Source: Pristionchus mayeri (lineage: Eukaryota > Nematoda > Chromadorea > Rhabditida > Neodiplogasteridae). From it: a DNA stretch of 64,000 nt. Every line of letters begins with the position of its first letter. Positions within the stretch are counted from its first letter, which is position 1. This document shows positions 1 to 13,657 of this stretch, in pieces. Where the stretch lies: the NCBI GenBank assembly GCA_036245805.1, contig BTRK01000002.1, positions 14,315,067 to 14,379,066 on the forward strand, in the 5' to 3' direction. Position numbers and translations under genes: made by a program. The notes below the pieces were generated by a model. That model was not told where the DNA came from. It did no database searches and saw only the letters and a list, made by a program, of their open reading frames with translations.

Positions 1-2729
1 GGGATGAAGGAATGGGATGATGTGATTAGAGTGATGATGCTAGCACGTGGGGCGAAAGCGCCGTTCACACATCTACTCTATGTTTTGATTCGACCCTCTC
101 ACATTTTCATACTCTCTCACAATCCACGCCGACATCATTCCACGAATTTCGAATTTCCTACTCCATTACTGTCCAGTCTCTGACCGATTTTGATGCGATC
201 ATTCTACTGAGAATCGAAAATTCGTCAACCCTATGAAATTTATTAAGAAAACATTGGAAAAATGAAGAATCATGCGGGAAATTAAAAAATTCAAATATCT
301 CGGACCGCTCGTATCATCCTGTACGGACTGCGCCCGGCGAATCTTGGCGCGTGCAGCGTGCGCGCCAGGCGGGACCAGCTCCATCTGCACCGAGCGTCTG
401 CCTCTTCTGGAGGGCGGCATCAGGATACGGTAGTTCGGTGGGACGTACGACGGAGCGGATAAGTGACTAGCGACGGACTCGCGTGAATGCGCCCAGGAGG
501 ACAAACAGGGTAGTGTCAACGAGAGGAAGGAAGGAGGAGGAAATAGGCATTCCGAAGGCACTCTCTCCATATCGCACGCTCTATCGTCGATCAGAGAAAT
601 GAAAGAAAGCGGGAGATGCAGAGATGCCTCCAGAGTGGAACGAAGGAAGAGGAAATGGAGGAAGTGAAGGTATCTCCTGGAAGATTACAAGCGCGAGAGG
701 ATCTACCAGGCTTATGAGCTGAGTCGGCCAGAGTACAAATCGAAAAGGGCAGGAACGGACGGTGAGTTTCAACGCCGGATTTCAAAATAGGATATGCTTC
801 AACCTATTCTCTAAAGAGCATCGGAGATATAAAACTAGTTCAATCTTTTCGTTCCACAAAACAAAAAAAAACACAATGAAATGAGCGAAATGTAGTGGAC
901 TTCTCATCATAATCTTCGAAGAAAGGAGCGCGTGACCCGTGTTTCGAGCTCTACTTTGGCCCCCATGAGACACGCCAGTAAATGAGAAGGGGCCGTTCAC
1001 GAGACAATGATCTCCCTTCGGAGGGGGGAAGGAACAAGAAAGGCTTGCCCCCCCCCCCTTAGCCCCTCCCCTTCCCCTGGCATGGGATATGACTCTCCCC
1101 GCTAAGCATGATCTCTCACTATGTCTGACGGGCGATTGAGCGAAGGACGTAGAGAACCCATATCATGCAATTGAACAATGACTGTAAATGGTTTTAGAAT
1201 GCTATCATACATCTGCCAATTCCAAAATGAAATGTGCAATTCAGATTCCACAAGAGTTAGTCTTCTTGTGAATTTAGATGTTATTATTGTCAGAAAACCG
1301 AGGTGAATATCATCGATCATCCACCACCACCCAGACTTTTAGAAATTCTCTGAAACTCATACGTAGTTACTGGGATTTGTCGAGTCTTTTCACTAACATC
1401 GAAAATTTTGCAAAAAAATATTTCCTTGAGGCGAATATTCCTGTTTTCTCGCAGTTCCTTTCGATCAGACAAGACAAAACTTGGGAAGACTCCACATGAA
1501 TCATGACTCTTCATCCTGCGTGCTCTCTCACCTATTTGATGATGACGTAGTATGAACAGATCCATTTCTTTCGAACCCATCCCTAGCCGGATCTCAAGAA
1601 CCCTCACAGCCGCAATAACAATGACAACCTATAGTTACCCAGTAATTCGAGGATTGGGCTTACCGCTAGAAGGATGCAGCGTATGAGGAAGCATGTGACT
1701 AGAGACGGGAAGAAGGGGTATCGGCAAAGGTGAGAGATACCACTCCTTGTTGATTGTAGCCTACGGCGCATGCGAGCAGATTGCACCCAATCTCTGACTA
1801 TCTCTATTCTACCTTGTCTTTCGCTTACTCGGACAGGAATAAGAGCGGACCCAGGAGAGACAGAGCACCTTTTTACGCCTTCTAAGACTATAAAACGTGC
1901 GATTGGCGCAGAGGCAAATTACTAGCGGCTAAATGACGGCCTGATATTTCCCGGATGTGGTATGTTATCAGCATGGAAAATGTAAGTTTAAATTTTTTCG
2001 TAAATTCGTGAGGGGGAGAAGGCGAATTCGGAATGCATGGCGCGCGAGAATCAGGAGCGAATTGATAATTTGACAAGCAGACGACGGGAAATTCTGAGAA
2101 TCGTGGGAGAGAGGGCCAAATTCGGGAAGATGAAAGTCTACACTAGCGATGGCTTCGCAAGAAAAAAAACTGTCCTCATTCGGCGTGCTCTCAAACAGAT
2201 CTGGTGAAACAGACAGCAAATTGAATAGACGATTTGGTATGAAGCCATCCCTAGTCTACACATAGACGCCTATGTGGTAAAAGAACAAGAAACAATAAAT
2301 ACTTCCCGTATTTCGAAATTTAATCCAGCACTAGGTATAAAGTGTTCACAGGAGTTAGCTACTGTATCCCCCCCGAGGAACCGAGGGTAAGCCGAGTCGT
2401 ACTAGGGAACCACATCCGGTTTTCAGGGCCCAGACAGAGAGTTCGGGATAATTTGAGAGAGCGAGCTGGGCTCAATAGCCTACGGGCTGCGAAATTTCAC
2501 GCGTTGCCGAGTTCTCACAGGAAATGCAGAGAGAAACCGATGTAAATAGGGAATATTGTAGTGCCATAATACTGGTCCCTTCTCTATCTCTGACTCTCTC
2601 ACTTTCTAGTGATCTCTCGCTTTGTATCTTAGTGATAGTGATCTTAGAGATACGGAAAAAAGAAAGAGAGCGGAAATAGTTCTGAGAGTTCTCTTATGAA
2701 GATCGAGGGCCAGTGTTCAAAAAATGAAG

Positions 2730-2772
<43 letters not shown>

Positions 2773-3372
2773 AACGGAGGGAAAGTGGAGAGATGAAGTG
2801 TGCTCTCTCGATGACGCTTTTAATGACACCTAAGCACGACTCGTGCATTTGCATGTCTCAATAGCGTTGAATAGCAATGGACCGCTCAGATTCAAGGGCG
2901 AAAATGAGTCTCAGTACTGAATGCTCTATTGTTCTACACGCCATCAGCTAGTTTGAAAAGCAGGGCTCGTTATCCATCCGCCACTACTATTATGACCAGG
3001 CACTCGAAAATTGCGCAGTGCTCGTTCTCAGCCTTTCAATGAAAGATCACTGAAATCATGAAGTAATTGCTGAAATCAGTCATAATCTATGTAAAATGGA
3101 TATCGATTTTCATAATTTAAAAGTTCACGAAATTCTCTCTTTTCATCCTCCTCAAGGTTTGGTTGTCCTGGGCGTGAAAAGATTCAAAGATCTCTGCATT
3201 TCGAACGGCCCGAACTAAGAGTCCGCGGGCGCTCAAAACACGCGCTCCGGCCATGGACGAGGATGAGAATGCATCCATTCAGAAGGCCCACGCATTTTCA
3301 ACCAACGTCTGTGGATTTCCGGGTGCGAACTGTTCGCGGGCTAGGTCGTCCAAAATAAGGGACAGTAATTTA
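1..3372. other. Gene-free, repeat-rich stretch
   Basis: No convincing coding exon was seen on either strand. The open frames here are short, lack paired splice signals and have low-complexity or antisense-of-repeat composition. Visible content: a C run near 1,050, many GAGAGAG/CTCTCTC tracts belonging to a dispersed repeat (see findings), and a CT microsatellite at 2,732. Confidence 0.6.
2732..2771. repeat. (CT)n microsatellite
   Basis: About 20 uninterrupted CT units. The antisense open frame across it reads poly Arg-Glu and is an artefact of the repeat. Confidence 0.95.
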
Positions 3373-4450
3373 ACACGTGTATCACGAGTCAGTGGAGGAG
3401 TGCGGGAACATTTTGAAATTTTTTGTCTCAGATTTGATCCATATTATGTTGGTATAATACCCTGGAGTGATGATTTTTAAAAATACAGGTCATTAGTCCC
3501 AGAGCAGGCTTTTAGGAATTTTGCGGTTTTGCTTCCGGCCCTACTGTCTCTTTGCTCCCCGATGAGCTAGAAAGGTGGAATTGATCTCAAAATGCGCGGA
3601 AAATTATTTCCTGCAACTTTTATGTTGACAATTTTCTTGTGCAGAGAGAAATAAAGATGTCAGCAACGAAAAACCATTTTTTGACAAACAAAAAAATATT
3701 TTCTCCTTGAGCCGTTACTAGTTACAAAATGTTTTTGCTGATTATAGTAGAAGGAGTCAGTGTGTATCCAAGAAAAATATGGGCGAAGAGCTCAGCCTAC
3801 CACCTTGTTAAAAAATTTGGCCATTTTTAGGTAAAATCATGCCATTTCGGAAAATCTCCAAATCCACTTTTTTATCAAAACTCAACGAAAAGTATTTTTT
3901 TCATGTCGAAACAGTAAAATACATAATGTTCTTACGAAATCTAGTCCCAAGAACACCGTAGGTACGATCGCGAAATAAAGTTAATTTAGCGATTTTCTGA
4001 AATGGCATTATTTTACCTAAAAATGGCAACATTTTTCAACAAGGTGGTAGGCTGAGCTCTTCGCCCATATTTTTCTTGGACACACACTGACTCCTTCTAC
4101 TATAATCAGCAAAAACATTTTGTAACTAGTAACGGCTTAAGGAGAAAAATATTTTTTTGTTTGTCAAAAAATGGTTTTTAGTTGCAGACATCTTTATTTC
4201 TCTCTGCACAAGAAAGTTGTCAACATAAAAGTTGCTGGAATTAATTTTCCGCGCATTTTGAGATCAATTCCACCTTTCTAGCTCATCGGGGAGCAAAGAG
4301 ACAGTAGAGCCGGGAGCAAAACCAGAAAATTCCTAAAAGCCGGCTCTGGGACCAATGACCTGTATTTTTCAAAATCATCACTCCAGGGTATTATACCAAC
4401 ATAATATGGATCAAATCTGAGACAAAAAAATTTAAAATGTTTTAAAAATG
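3373..4450. mobile_element. Palindromic (foldback) element, family A
   Basis: The left arm (about 3,407-3,850) is repeated inverted at about 4,000-4,447, around a ~130 bp loop. The arms match over several hundred bases with scattered mismatches. The left tip reads TA then ACACGTGTATCACGAGTC, the same tip as the larger element at 23,109; the matching right tip is missing here, so the right end looks truncated. No coding potential. It is best read as a non-autonomous DNA transposon or foldback MITE. Confidence 0.8.
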
Positions 4451-4680
4451 TTTCTCAAGATGGTTAATGGTTAGCTGAAGTTGAACGATGCTTGTCAACG
4501 CAAATATACAAGTCAATCATGTTTCCTTTTTTCCCGGTGATTGAGTGCAGAAAACCAGGCAGGGATTGCAATTGCATCAGGTGGCTTCTCCTCACTCTGT
4601 GTTATCTCTCTCCCGTCAGACCGATGAGAGTGCACGCAGAAATAAGAGGGCATTTTTTGCAAAGTCATTCCTATCGGTAT

Positions 4681-4761
4681 TAGGTCGGATGATAACAATG
4701 ACGTCATGCCGCCTTTGATGTATCAAAGGAGGCATGACGTCATACTGCTCATCTAACCTAG
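4681..4761. mobile_element. MITE, TAGGTCGG-type, short form
   Basis: A compact hairpin. It starts TAGGTCGGATGAT and ends ATCTAACCTAG, with a near-perfect inner palindrome at about 4,697-4,744 whose arms read ATGACGTCATGCC and GGCATGACGTCAT. Related tips are found at 7,270, 36,776, 40,949 and 53,957. Confidence 0.75.
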
Positions 4762-5159
4762 TGCCTTCCTATCCCACACCATCGTGCACTGGCCATTCAA
4801 ATAGAGGTATACTTGGGGGGGGGGTCAACAATTTCACGCTCCAACTGGTCAACGCTACTGCAAAGGAGTTTACGAACTTTTTTGAATTCAAAATTTTAGG
4901 TTAGAATTTGAGAGATGGAAAATGAAAACATGTGAGTTTCACATTATATAAATAGACAAATGGCGAATATTGTTGGTACTTATTCAAGGAAAATCTTTTT
5001 AATCATAATTAAACAGAAAAAAATATGAAAAAAAGTTCTGGACAATGATTATTAGAAAAATAAATGTGAAAAAAATTTGAAAAAAAGTTCCGTTAGTTAT
5101 TGTGGAATCCTGGCATCACAGATGTTCCTAGTACCTCTACCCGAAATATGAGCGTAAAT

Positions 5160-5760
5160 GGCAGGAAATGGAGAATAGACGAGAAGGAAGAAGAAATGCT
5201 CTCTGTCTCTCTTCAATCTGCACGCTCTCTCTCTGTCTCTGTCTAAACAACAAGACTGTAGCCGACCTTGACTAAGATTTGTGACAAAGGGATAAAATAA
5301 TCAACTAGCTATTTTGGGGATTTGTGATCTTGAGGCAGCAGGGGAGTGAGAAGGGCTACTCATACAGTGGTAATTTACGAAAGCGCTGAATCAAGTTAGA
5401 TATGTTCCATCCATATTATGAAGGCCAACGATGATTGTGGTTGGGGCTAATCGAGAGTATCCTTGTCAATAACACACACGTAAGAAAGTGCTCAGAAAAT
5501 TCGAGGAAATATCTCTCTCTTCAATCTACACGCTCTCTTGATTTCCTACCAGACGAGACTATGGTTGATCCTCGCAGAATTAGGGATGAAATAGTCAATT
5601 TCTTTGAAGTTTCGTGATCGTGAGGTAGCAAGGGAGTGTGAAGAGCTACTCTTACAGGGGGATTAAAGAAAGCGCCGAAACAACTTATATATGTTTCTTC
5701 CATTTTATGAAGGCAAACGATGATTGTGGTTGGGGCTAAGCGTGAGAATCCTCCTTTAAA
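5160..5760. repeat. Tandem duplication of a ~300 bp unit
   Basis: The segment from about 5,160 to 5,460 recurs diverged at about 5,500-5,755. Both share TTCAATCT-CACGCTCTCT, a GTGATC-TGAGG block and a closing ATGATTGTGGTTGGGGCTAA. A third partial copy of the first ~90 bp lies at about 5,866-5,960. No coding potential. Confidence 0.75.
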
Positions 5761-7269
5761 AATAAATAATTAAAAGGTCTCTGGATGTTTAGTGTACAAT
5801 GCTCACTAGATTTTACAGAACTTATATATCGCAGAGTTTCCTGGTAGCACTTCCATAAATTTGGGAATATATGGCAGGAACAGGAAGGGAGACAAGGAAC
5901 GATAAACGAGGAAATAGTCTCTGTCTCTCTCCAATCCACAAGTTCTCTCATACTGTTTAACCTGAAGAAAGAACATAGGGTGGAGAGAGTAAGGGCGTCA
6001 CTAGATACTAGAATCGAGTGGAAGTAAAAAGGGAGCCACTTCAACGCAAACTGCCCTCTGTTGCGAGAGAGAAAGAGGAATAATGCATCTAATTTCCTGA
6101 GCGGTGGATATTACTCAGAAGAGAAAGAGAGAGAGAGAGAAAGAAAATAAGGAGAAATAGCAGTGAGATATAGGGTGATATCACCCCACTGCTACTTGTA
6201 TTGTAGCTATAAAAACTGCTGCGTTATTGTATTACGTTGAGTGGGGGTAAACAAGAAGAAGGGAAATATTTATGGGCCTTTTTTCGGTAGTTTCATTTGA
6301 GCCCGCTTTCGCAATTCTTTTCAACTTTTGCAAGCGAAGAGACCAGTTCTTCCCAATTTACCATGCGATTTTGTGCCTTCATACTGTAGATATGATTGAG
6401 AAACGTTTTAAAACGATAAATATTTAAATAAACTAACACTTAGGAGCTCGGCACGACTGAGTTCTGCGGAAGTTGTAGCCGCCGTCTTCCATTGCTGATT
6501 CTGCAATATTTACGTAATTAATTACTTAATTAATTAGATTTTTCAAAAAATAACATAGTTAAGCGTATCAAGGAAGCGCTAATTAGTAAAACTGATTTTT
6601 AGTTGAGTTAGCCTTTCTCTCACTTTATACGGTTCAACACATACTGAACTCTTTTGAGGAAATTCAGTGCAGTTCCTTATTATGAGAGCAAGTCTTTAGT
6701 GGTGGTAGTTAGTACCCATGGCTCCTGTTGTCCTTCATTTATTATTATTATTTGTGTAGATTAAAAAAAAGGAGAACCAATGGAAGAGCATTGCGCGAGC
6801 AAATTTGGACACTATTGTCAAACTCCAAACCGCGCGCTCTCTCATAGGAAATACATGAGAAAATTTTTTTCTTGAATTAGCTCATGCCCATTAGAATAAG
6901 AACGTTCCAGAATAAGGATTAAAAATATTATTAAAAAATTACTTGTAAGTATAACTGCGCTTTACGGGCAAATATCGTCTTTCCAAAGAGCCATTCGCTT
7001 ACATGCATTGTGTGAAACACAAGGCTCGAGGGGCCATAAAGTATTGACGAAAAGGGAAAGAAATAGTGAAAAATATTCGAGAAAGGTTGGATAGTGAGCG
7101 AATCTTCAAGACTGTTTCAGATAGATCTTTTGTGGAAAACTCGCTTGTGTTGAGGCGCAAACGAATGGCACCAATGAAAACAATAAGACAACTCAGGCCA
7201 CTCGCTGAAAGACGATAGGAAGCGCGGAAGGACTAGAGTGCGAGAATTGGCCACCTCGTTATCTCGGAA

Positions 7270-7421
7270 CTAGGTCGGGTGATCACCGTCGGATGATAGT
7301 ACCCCTCCGAAGTATGTTCACCATATGTTCCCATAGTGTCAAAATGACTCTTATAAGATTCTGCAGTACTGTACATCTTTTGGTGATCATCCGGAAGGGT
7401 ATCATCGATCATCCGGCCTAG
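7270..7421. mobile_element. MITE, CTAGGTCGG-type
   Basis: Inverted ends: CTAGGTCGGGTGATCACC on the left, and GATCATCCGGCCTAG on the right, which is its inverse. About 152 bp, non-coding; same family as 36,776 and 40,949. Confidence 0.8.
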
Positions 7422-10400
7422 TGCCGTGTTGTCTAATCGTGGATATAGTGATTTAACCAGAAAAAGAAGGCAATCCGATGCGGAAATCGATGAAAGGTGG
7501 ACAAGGAAGTGTCTCGTTGTCGAGGGTAATAATGGAAGACTCGCTCATGAATTATTGAAGTGGATCTCTCCGGAAGAGAAGTGTGAAAAGGTCAGAGATC
7601 CACGAGGACCTCTTCCACTCTCATAATTCCTCTTTCTCTACTGATCTACCTGGAGGGATTATGGTCAGGTAATAGTCAGATGGCAAGGTTGTTGCCCAAT
7701 GGAAGTACCACTATCAAGACTCGCGTAATTCCGCACTCGGACTCGGATGGACGATGCGAAGCACAGCAAAACAATTGCTTGCTCTGATTTTACGGCGATC
7801 GAACAAGTTATGTTTAAGATAAATTCAAAAGTTTAGTGAAACATTAGTTTTTAGTATTCCTCCCACAATGAACATAAAGCAAAAATTAAACTAAAAATCG
7901 ACCAAACACGTTGATGAGCTGATCTATTAAAAGAGTAGACATAATTTATGAAAAGGAAGTAACGCAATCGTCGCCAATAATGGAAGGCTCGCCCATGCGT
8001 TATTGACATCCATCTCACAAGTGGAGGAGTGGAAAGATCAAAGATCAATGGGAACTCTCCGCATCTCATCTTTCCACCAACATGCTTTCTATTCGATGAA
8101 AGAGCAAGCAATGTGGAGATAGGCCAGTGCGCCACAGCCCGATGTCACTAGGAAGTAATAGCCTCTCTCACTCCCTCTATCTATTGCACTCTTTCTGTTT
8201 AGAGGAAGCGAGATAGTATGGGATATGAGGAGGGCTTTGCTCACTATGGATTTATGAGCCACTTTAGCGACAACGCAACAACCGATCCCGAATAGTAGAT
8301 GGCGGGCAAGGACAAGCTGAGAATGAATGACCAGGAAGTCGAAGACTAATCGAGCAACCGTTATTTATCATGAAAATTCGAATGAAGAAGGCAAATGCTA
8401 TTGTTCGAACTCTACCAGGAACCAGAAGCTTTCTGCGTCCAAATGTTTCGAAATGTCACCCGATGCTGGTTCTCAGCAAGTTTCTTCCCCCATTCGTACA
8501 TTCTGAGCTGCAACTTCCACCCTCTCAGTGATGCCTACTCACTCGACATTTCGAACTGACAAGAGAGTAAAGAAAAATAAGATGTCTAGAGACGATTTCC
8601 GCTACGAGACAATAGCGATGGGACAATAGAAGGAAGACTCGCTGATTGAATGGCGCTGTTTGCCTCTCGCCTAGGATTGTAAGGGAAATTGTAGAGGACA
8701 GCCTTCTAGAGGTCGCCAGGACGGATTATCTAGTTTTTTTTGCGACAATATTGAAGAGTGTGATATCACTGGTATCGACAGCGTCTTTGCTGTTACGAGA
8801 GCAGACTGAAACATATGCTAACATCGGTGAGAAACACAACCTAAATCATCAACTTCTACAATTCTGCGATTAATATGTTTCATGATAATTACAAAATAGG
8901 GATGCGTCGTTTGGGATTGATTCACCCTTCGCATCAACGAGGATGAAAAAAAATTTACTAAATTCGTAGTGCTTGTTTCAAGCGTCACTAAATTGAGCAT
9001 ATTGCAAGATTCCAAAAAATGTCTGCAACGACTATGAACAAGTGAGCGGAGAGGAGACAATGAAGCGCGCTGAAAACAAAACCTGCCGGTTCTGTAGAAT
9101 CTGCTAATGATTGGCCACTTGCTCAAGCAGTTCTGAGAACAAACACAGAGAAAACACATAACCGGTCAGATTTTCTCAATCCGAGTGCCCATTCGGACAG
9201 CCTAATGAACTGGAAGAAGCCCGGAATAATATTCGGGCCATTTCCGCGTTCGATGTCGGTTCTAAGAACATGCTTACGAAGATTTCGAGAGCATTCTAAT
9301 GGGGGAAGTGAGCTCATTCCTTGAGAGAGAAACCTTCTGCCTCTCTCTCACCTACTACAGAGCGTTTTAAATTGAGAGTCCCAAGCGCGTTCTGAACTCG
9401 TGAGGGAATTGCGAATACTAATGAGAAAAGGGCAGATTTCAGTTCGCGATATTTCGTAGGCGCGCCTCCGACAAACAAGAGTGCGGCCTGAGCAGTTTTT
9501 CAATACGGGTACACTCTCTCAGTTCCCCATGCTCTCTCTTCTGTCAGAGGAACGAGACACAAGGGAAAACGAGGACTCCTCTTCATGCTAGTGCAGCCAC
9601 TCAGGGACGGTTAGGAACGAGGATTCTGCGAAAAAAATCGCGGGAAAAGAAGAGGACTGTGCGAATTCCGAAGGCGCGCAGCGGGAAATAGGCTCATCAA
9701 AGATTCTGAGACAAAGATCTTCGAGCATTTTTTTTCGGATCAACAATCGCTGAATTTTAAATGAGAAAGGAACGTTACCATGACTGGAAGGAGCGAGGAG
9801 TCTACTCATGTGGACTAGGAGAGATGCGGACGTTCTTTCTTGCCTTTGAAAAGCGAATGCGAACGAGTGAGGAATCGAAGAAAACAGGAAAGCGCAGGGA
9901 GATGAATGGATTGTCCGCGCCTCTTGTTTTTCGTGATGATCGAACATGGAAGTGAAGAGAAAATTGCAAGTTGCACGATTTCGAGAAATGCGAGCGGAGA
10001 GACCAGGTGATTTCAGATTTCACTCATCGTAAAGCGACCAGAAGCAGCTGACATTTGAAAATGGGAAAAGACAGGTAAGAAAGTGAAGGGACATCCATTC
10101 GTCGAGATGCTGGCCGCTGGAGAACACTGCTATGCCAGTGTCAAGTGGATAAATGTAATGGATATGGAAGGCAGATTGATTCCGAGTTCAGACTGTTTAC
10201 CGGGCATCGGGTAACGAACACTGGGAACTGCGTCGCTCAGACATGCGATGGAATAAATGGCGACTCGGCAATTAATTATTTTTCCGGTCCGCGCATAAAT
10301 TATGACGACGACGGAATGGAATGAAAATGATCAGAATCCCGATCGAAAAAAGCGAGAGCTGCCCCTCTCGTATGCATTTAGGGAGGAATTCCTGTTGTTC

Positions 10401-11263
10401 GCGCACTCAAATTTCGCGCACAAAACGTGTGAAATCCGGGAGAAATCGAGCACGAAATTGGAGATGAAGAGGAAGCTGTTGAAGGACTCGTGTTCTATGG
10501 GAAATCATCGATACAAGCTTCGTAAAACAAATGACCTTTGATCGAAAAAGTGAATGAAAAATAGTGCTTTGGTCGAATTTACACTCCGTGAACGCTAGCG
10601 TTCGTACTACTGTCAATAAATTTCAGGCGCTATCTGGGTTGTACGTGTTTGGAATAGTGGTAGAGAGGACAGGTGATTGCACCTCGCAGGAATTGTAAAG
10701 CGTCCAGGAGCAGCTGACTATTGTAAAGGGAAGAAAGCCGAAGCAGAGTACAGCATTCAGCAGTGACTGCATAGACCATAAGGGAGCAAAATGATGAGAC
10801 TTTGTCAGCAATCTAATAATTTACTGGAACTCTCATTGAGCAGGAAACGCGAGAGAGCACGTTAAATGAAGAAAGAGCTGTAGAAATGGTAGACCAATCT
10901 CGATCACTGCCGACTAATACAAACCAGTGAGAGAATTGTGACAGTGGTGCTAGGTCGATTGACATGGAGCGGTTGTCCAATTTGCTATTGCCGCTTCCTC
11001 GACACCATTGAAGTAATTAGAAGCGAAATAGAGGGAGCGATCGAGAAAGGCGTTGGCCTGATTCGAAATTGCCCATTGACGCAACTGGGTTTTGGGATGG
11101 AAGTGTCCGTACCAGGTCAGCGTTACCGTAGGAGGTAAGTAAACATAATCTCAGCACAAAGATCTCGTTTCCTGCCAAATGGAGGCATACATCCTGCATC
11201 TAGACCGAATGCCTAACACCAGTATCTTTTGCTATGAATTTTGGGCTGGGAATGCTGACACAA

Positions 11264-11305
11264 CCCCTATATCTCAACAACGCTAAGTTTGTTGAGATAT
11301 AGGGG
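11264..11305. other. Short perfect hairpin
   Basis: CCCCTATATCTCAACA pairs with its exact inverse TGTTGAGATATAGGGG across a ~10 nt loop. It is probably a MITE remnant; no adjacent gene makes a terminator or an RNA gene likely. Confidence 0.6.
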
Positions 11306-12759
11306 TGGTGTGCTAGAAGTGGAAATAATGCACTAGTTTTGCAGCTTTAGGTGCGGGTACACCCAGAATGAAAGCAGGGTCCCGTTCTCTGAGTGGTGCC
11401 ATGCTCATAACAAGCGACGGATTACGGGTAAGGGGCGCTCTATTCAACTGGAAGTGCGAGACCTACCAGAAATGAACCAGGAACTGGTGACACTAACGCA
11501 AAATAAGGCCCGAATTCCGACAGTAAAGCGATTTTTCAGTTGAACGAGCGGACAATTCCTGGAATATTTGGCTTTCAGGATCCGGAGAGCTAGTATACGG
11601 CCCAAGCAACATATGACATAATTTCACAAAAATATAAGTGGAGAATGCGGGGTGTAATCACCATAATTGAGTTTATAGTGAGTGCGCAACAACACTACGT
11701 AGGATACAGTCCCGGCAGGGCAGCTATAAAACTATCAGAATGAAAATTCAAAACAATTGAAACGGGAAAGAGAAAGAAACACGTGATATTCCCTAGTAGA
11801 CGACAATGGACGAAGTGGAAGTAATGCACTCGGCCAAGTCTTGAGTTGACTGGCCATGTAGAAATCAGCACAGGAATCACGGATGGCCGCTTCGGGATAG
11901 GTCGACTGAGGGGGTATGGAAAGAGTCAGGAATGATTCTCGAGGAAATAAAGATCTAAGTGGGCAACCACCGTAGTTGCCTGATGGGGACAAGCAGACAT
12001 TTCCTCTTTCGATCTCGAAAATTCCAAAAAAGCCAGATTGTTACTAATATTATCACAGTCTAAGAACGATTTTGACGTTTTCCCTAATGGATAAACTGGA
12101 GTGCAATCTACACTATTTCCTATGAATTTATCTCGAGACGGCGATAGAATATCGGGAAACACAAAGTAGATTCCAGGGCTTTTAACCGAATTGCCCATTG
12201 GTCTCCACGTGCGATAAACAAGATACCGCGAGGTAGCGAATGAAGAACAGTCTCTACATGCTGCATAGTCCCTCTCGGGTAGGCTAGAAATGATTCTCTT
12301 CGAAGAGAGACTTTCTTGAAAGATACATCCTTACTCACGGCTCAGAGGATCCGGAAACACACAAAGAATGACGAGAAAGTGCCACCAGCGACCACTGAGG
12401 TTGGAGTAGAGTAACAAAGAGACTGGACAAACATCGTCAAACACCTTCCGTAGAATGACCACGTCACGCGTTGTTTTCATCACATGGTTCGAAGACGTAT
12501 GTGTATTTCCGGGGACTGATCTCATACTCAACATATCACGTAGTCCATAGCTATCGTAGTGCATAGAGTGGAGCAAATCAGAACACTAATGCGCCTTCGA
12601 ATTGAATTACGTGACAACTTGATTGGACTTTGGGAAAAGGCAGTAAACAATGGCTTAGAAAGTGGTGATTCAATTATCCGCTTCTCCTGGGATGTGATCA
12701 TATGATCAGACTACAAATGGCAGTCGCAACCGGAAGATTGTACAGACTACGATAACATA

Positions 12760-13657
12760 TTAGGTTGATTCAAAAGTTTCTCCCTATTTTATTTTTAAAA
12801 TTAATCTCGAGCCATAGTTGCCTGACCGGAATTTCCATTTAACACAAGTAGTGGACATATAGATAGATTACACTCGCCGGACCGAATCGATTCTGGGACG
12901 CGTATTGCGGCAATAAATAAAGAAAACGTTAAAATCTCAAAATATGATGATTTTTAGGTGTACTTTGCTGGGCCCTACCATTTGAATACGCGCTAACAAT
13001 CGATTCTGCCCATTTTAGGAGTGATACCGCTCGAGTTGCTCTTCCAGAATATTACAGAATATCCGGCCTTCAAGAGGCTTTGGAAGATGAGAATTAGAAA
13101 AAGTGCTGATTTCGTTGTTCAAATTTCGTAATTTTGTTGTAATATGGTGCTGTTCCCGAATAGGTAGATGTATTCATCTCAAGTTTAACGGTAATACTAA
13201 GACTGGCGAGTACTTTATTGTGCACAACACTATGGCTTACAGAGTCAACAACTGACCATTCAGGGATATGAAAAGAATTTCTGCAGAAATGCATCTCGAA
13301 CTAATATCTAATCAGGCGCTCATCTGAACTTGGCGTGACGGTGTACAAATACTGAATTGCATTCACGAGCATGCCCAGTGATCATGCTTTACACTAGTAT
13401 GTTTGTTTAATCTCTATCTCGTTTCTCCACATAACTATGTATGCATACAAATTATGTTTGATAATCAGTTTTGCGAAATTTGTCGGACTGCTGTATCGGC
13501 GTAGCTAAATGGGGAGCAATGTGATACGGCTTTTTATAAAGCTCATTCAAGGACTTATTTATTGCAAAAGAACTTATGAGAATTGGTCAACTTTGTAGGT
13601 CAGGGGAATCAAAAATGTAAAATTCTGAAAAAAGGAGAAATTTTTGAATCAACCTAA
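12760..13657. mobile_element. Mariner-like MITE (898 bp)
   Basis: The inverted ends read TTAGGTTGATTCAAAAGTTT (left) and the inverse of TTAGGTTGATTCAAAAATTT (right), flanked by TA at 12,758-12,759 and 13,658-13,659. TTAGGTTG tips and a TA target are typical of mariner elements. I find no transposase inside, so it is non-autonomous. Confidence 0.85.

Larger units (their letters stand above)
4762..12759. other. Gene-free, repeat-rich stretch
   Basis: No supported gene. It contains the duplication at 5,160-5,760, a MITE at 7,270, and a block around 7,527-7,620 (core AATGGAAGACTCGC) that recurs diverged at 7,968-8,060 and in part near 8,620. Open frames such as 7,426-7,626 (+) consist of that repeat. 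The rest looks like unremarkable intergenic sequence. Confidence 0.55.

Noticed and set aside
2644..2829. Antisense frame across the CT repeat
   Set aside because: Encodes an Arg-Glu run produced by the microsatellite.
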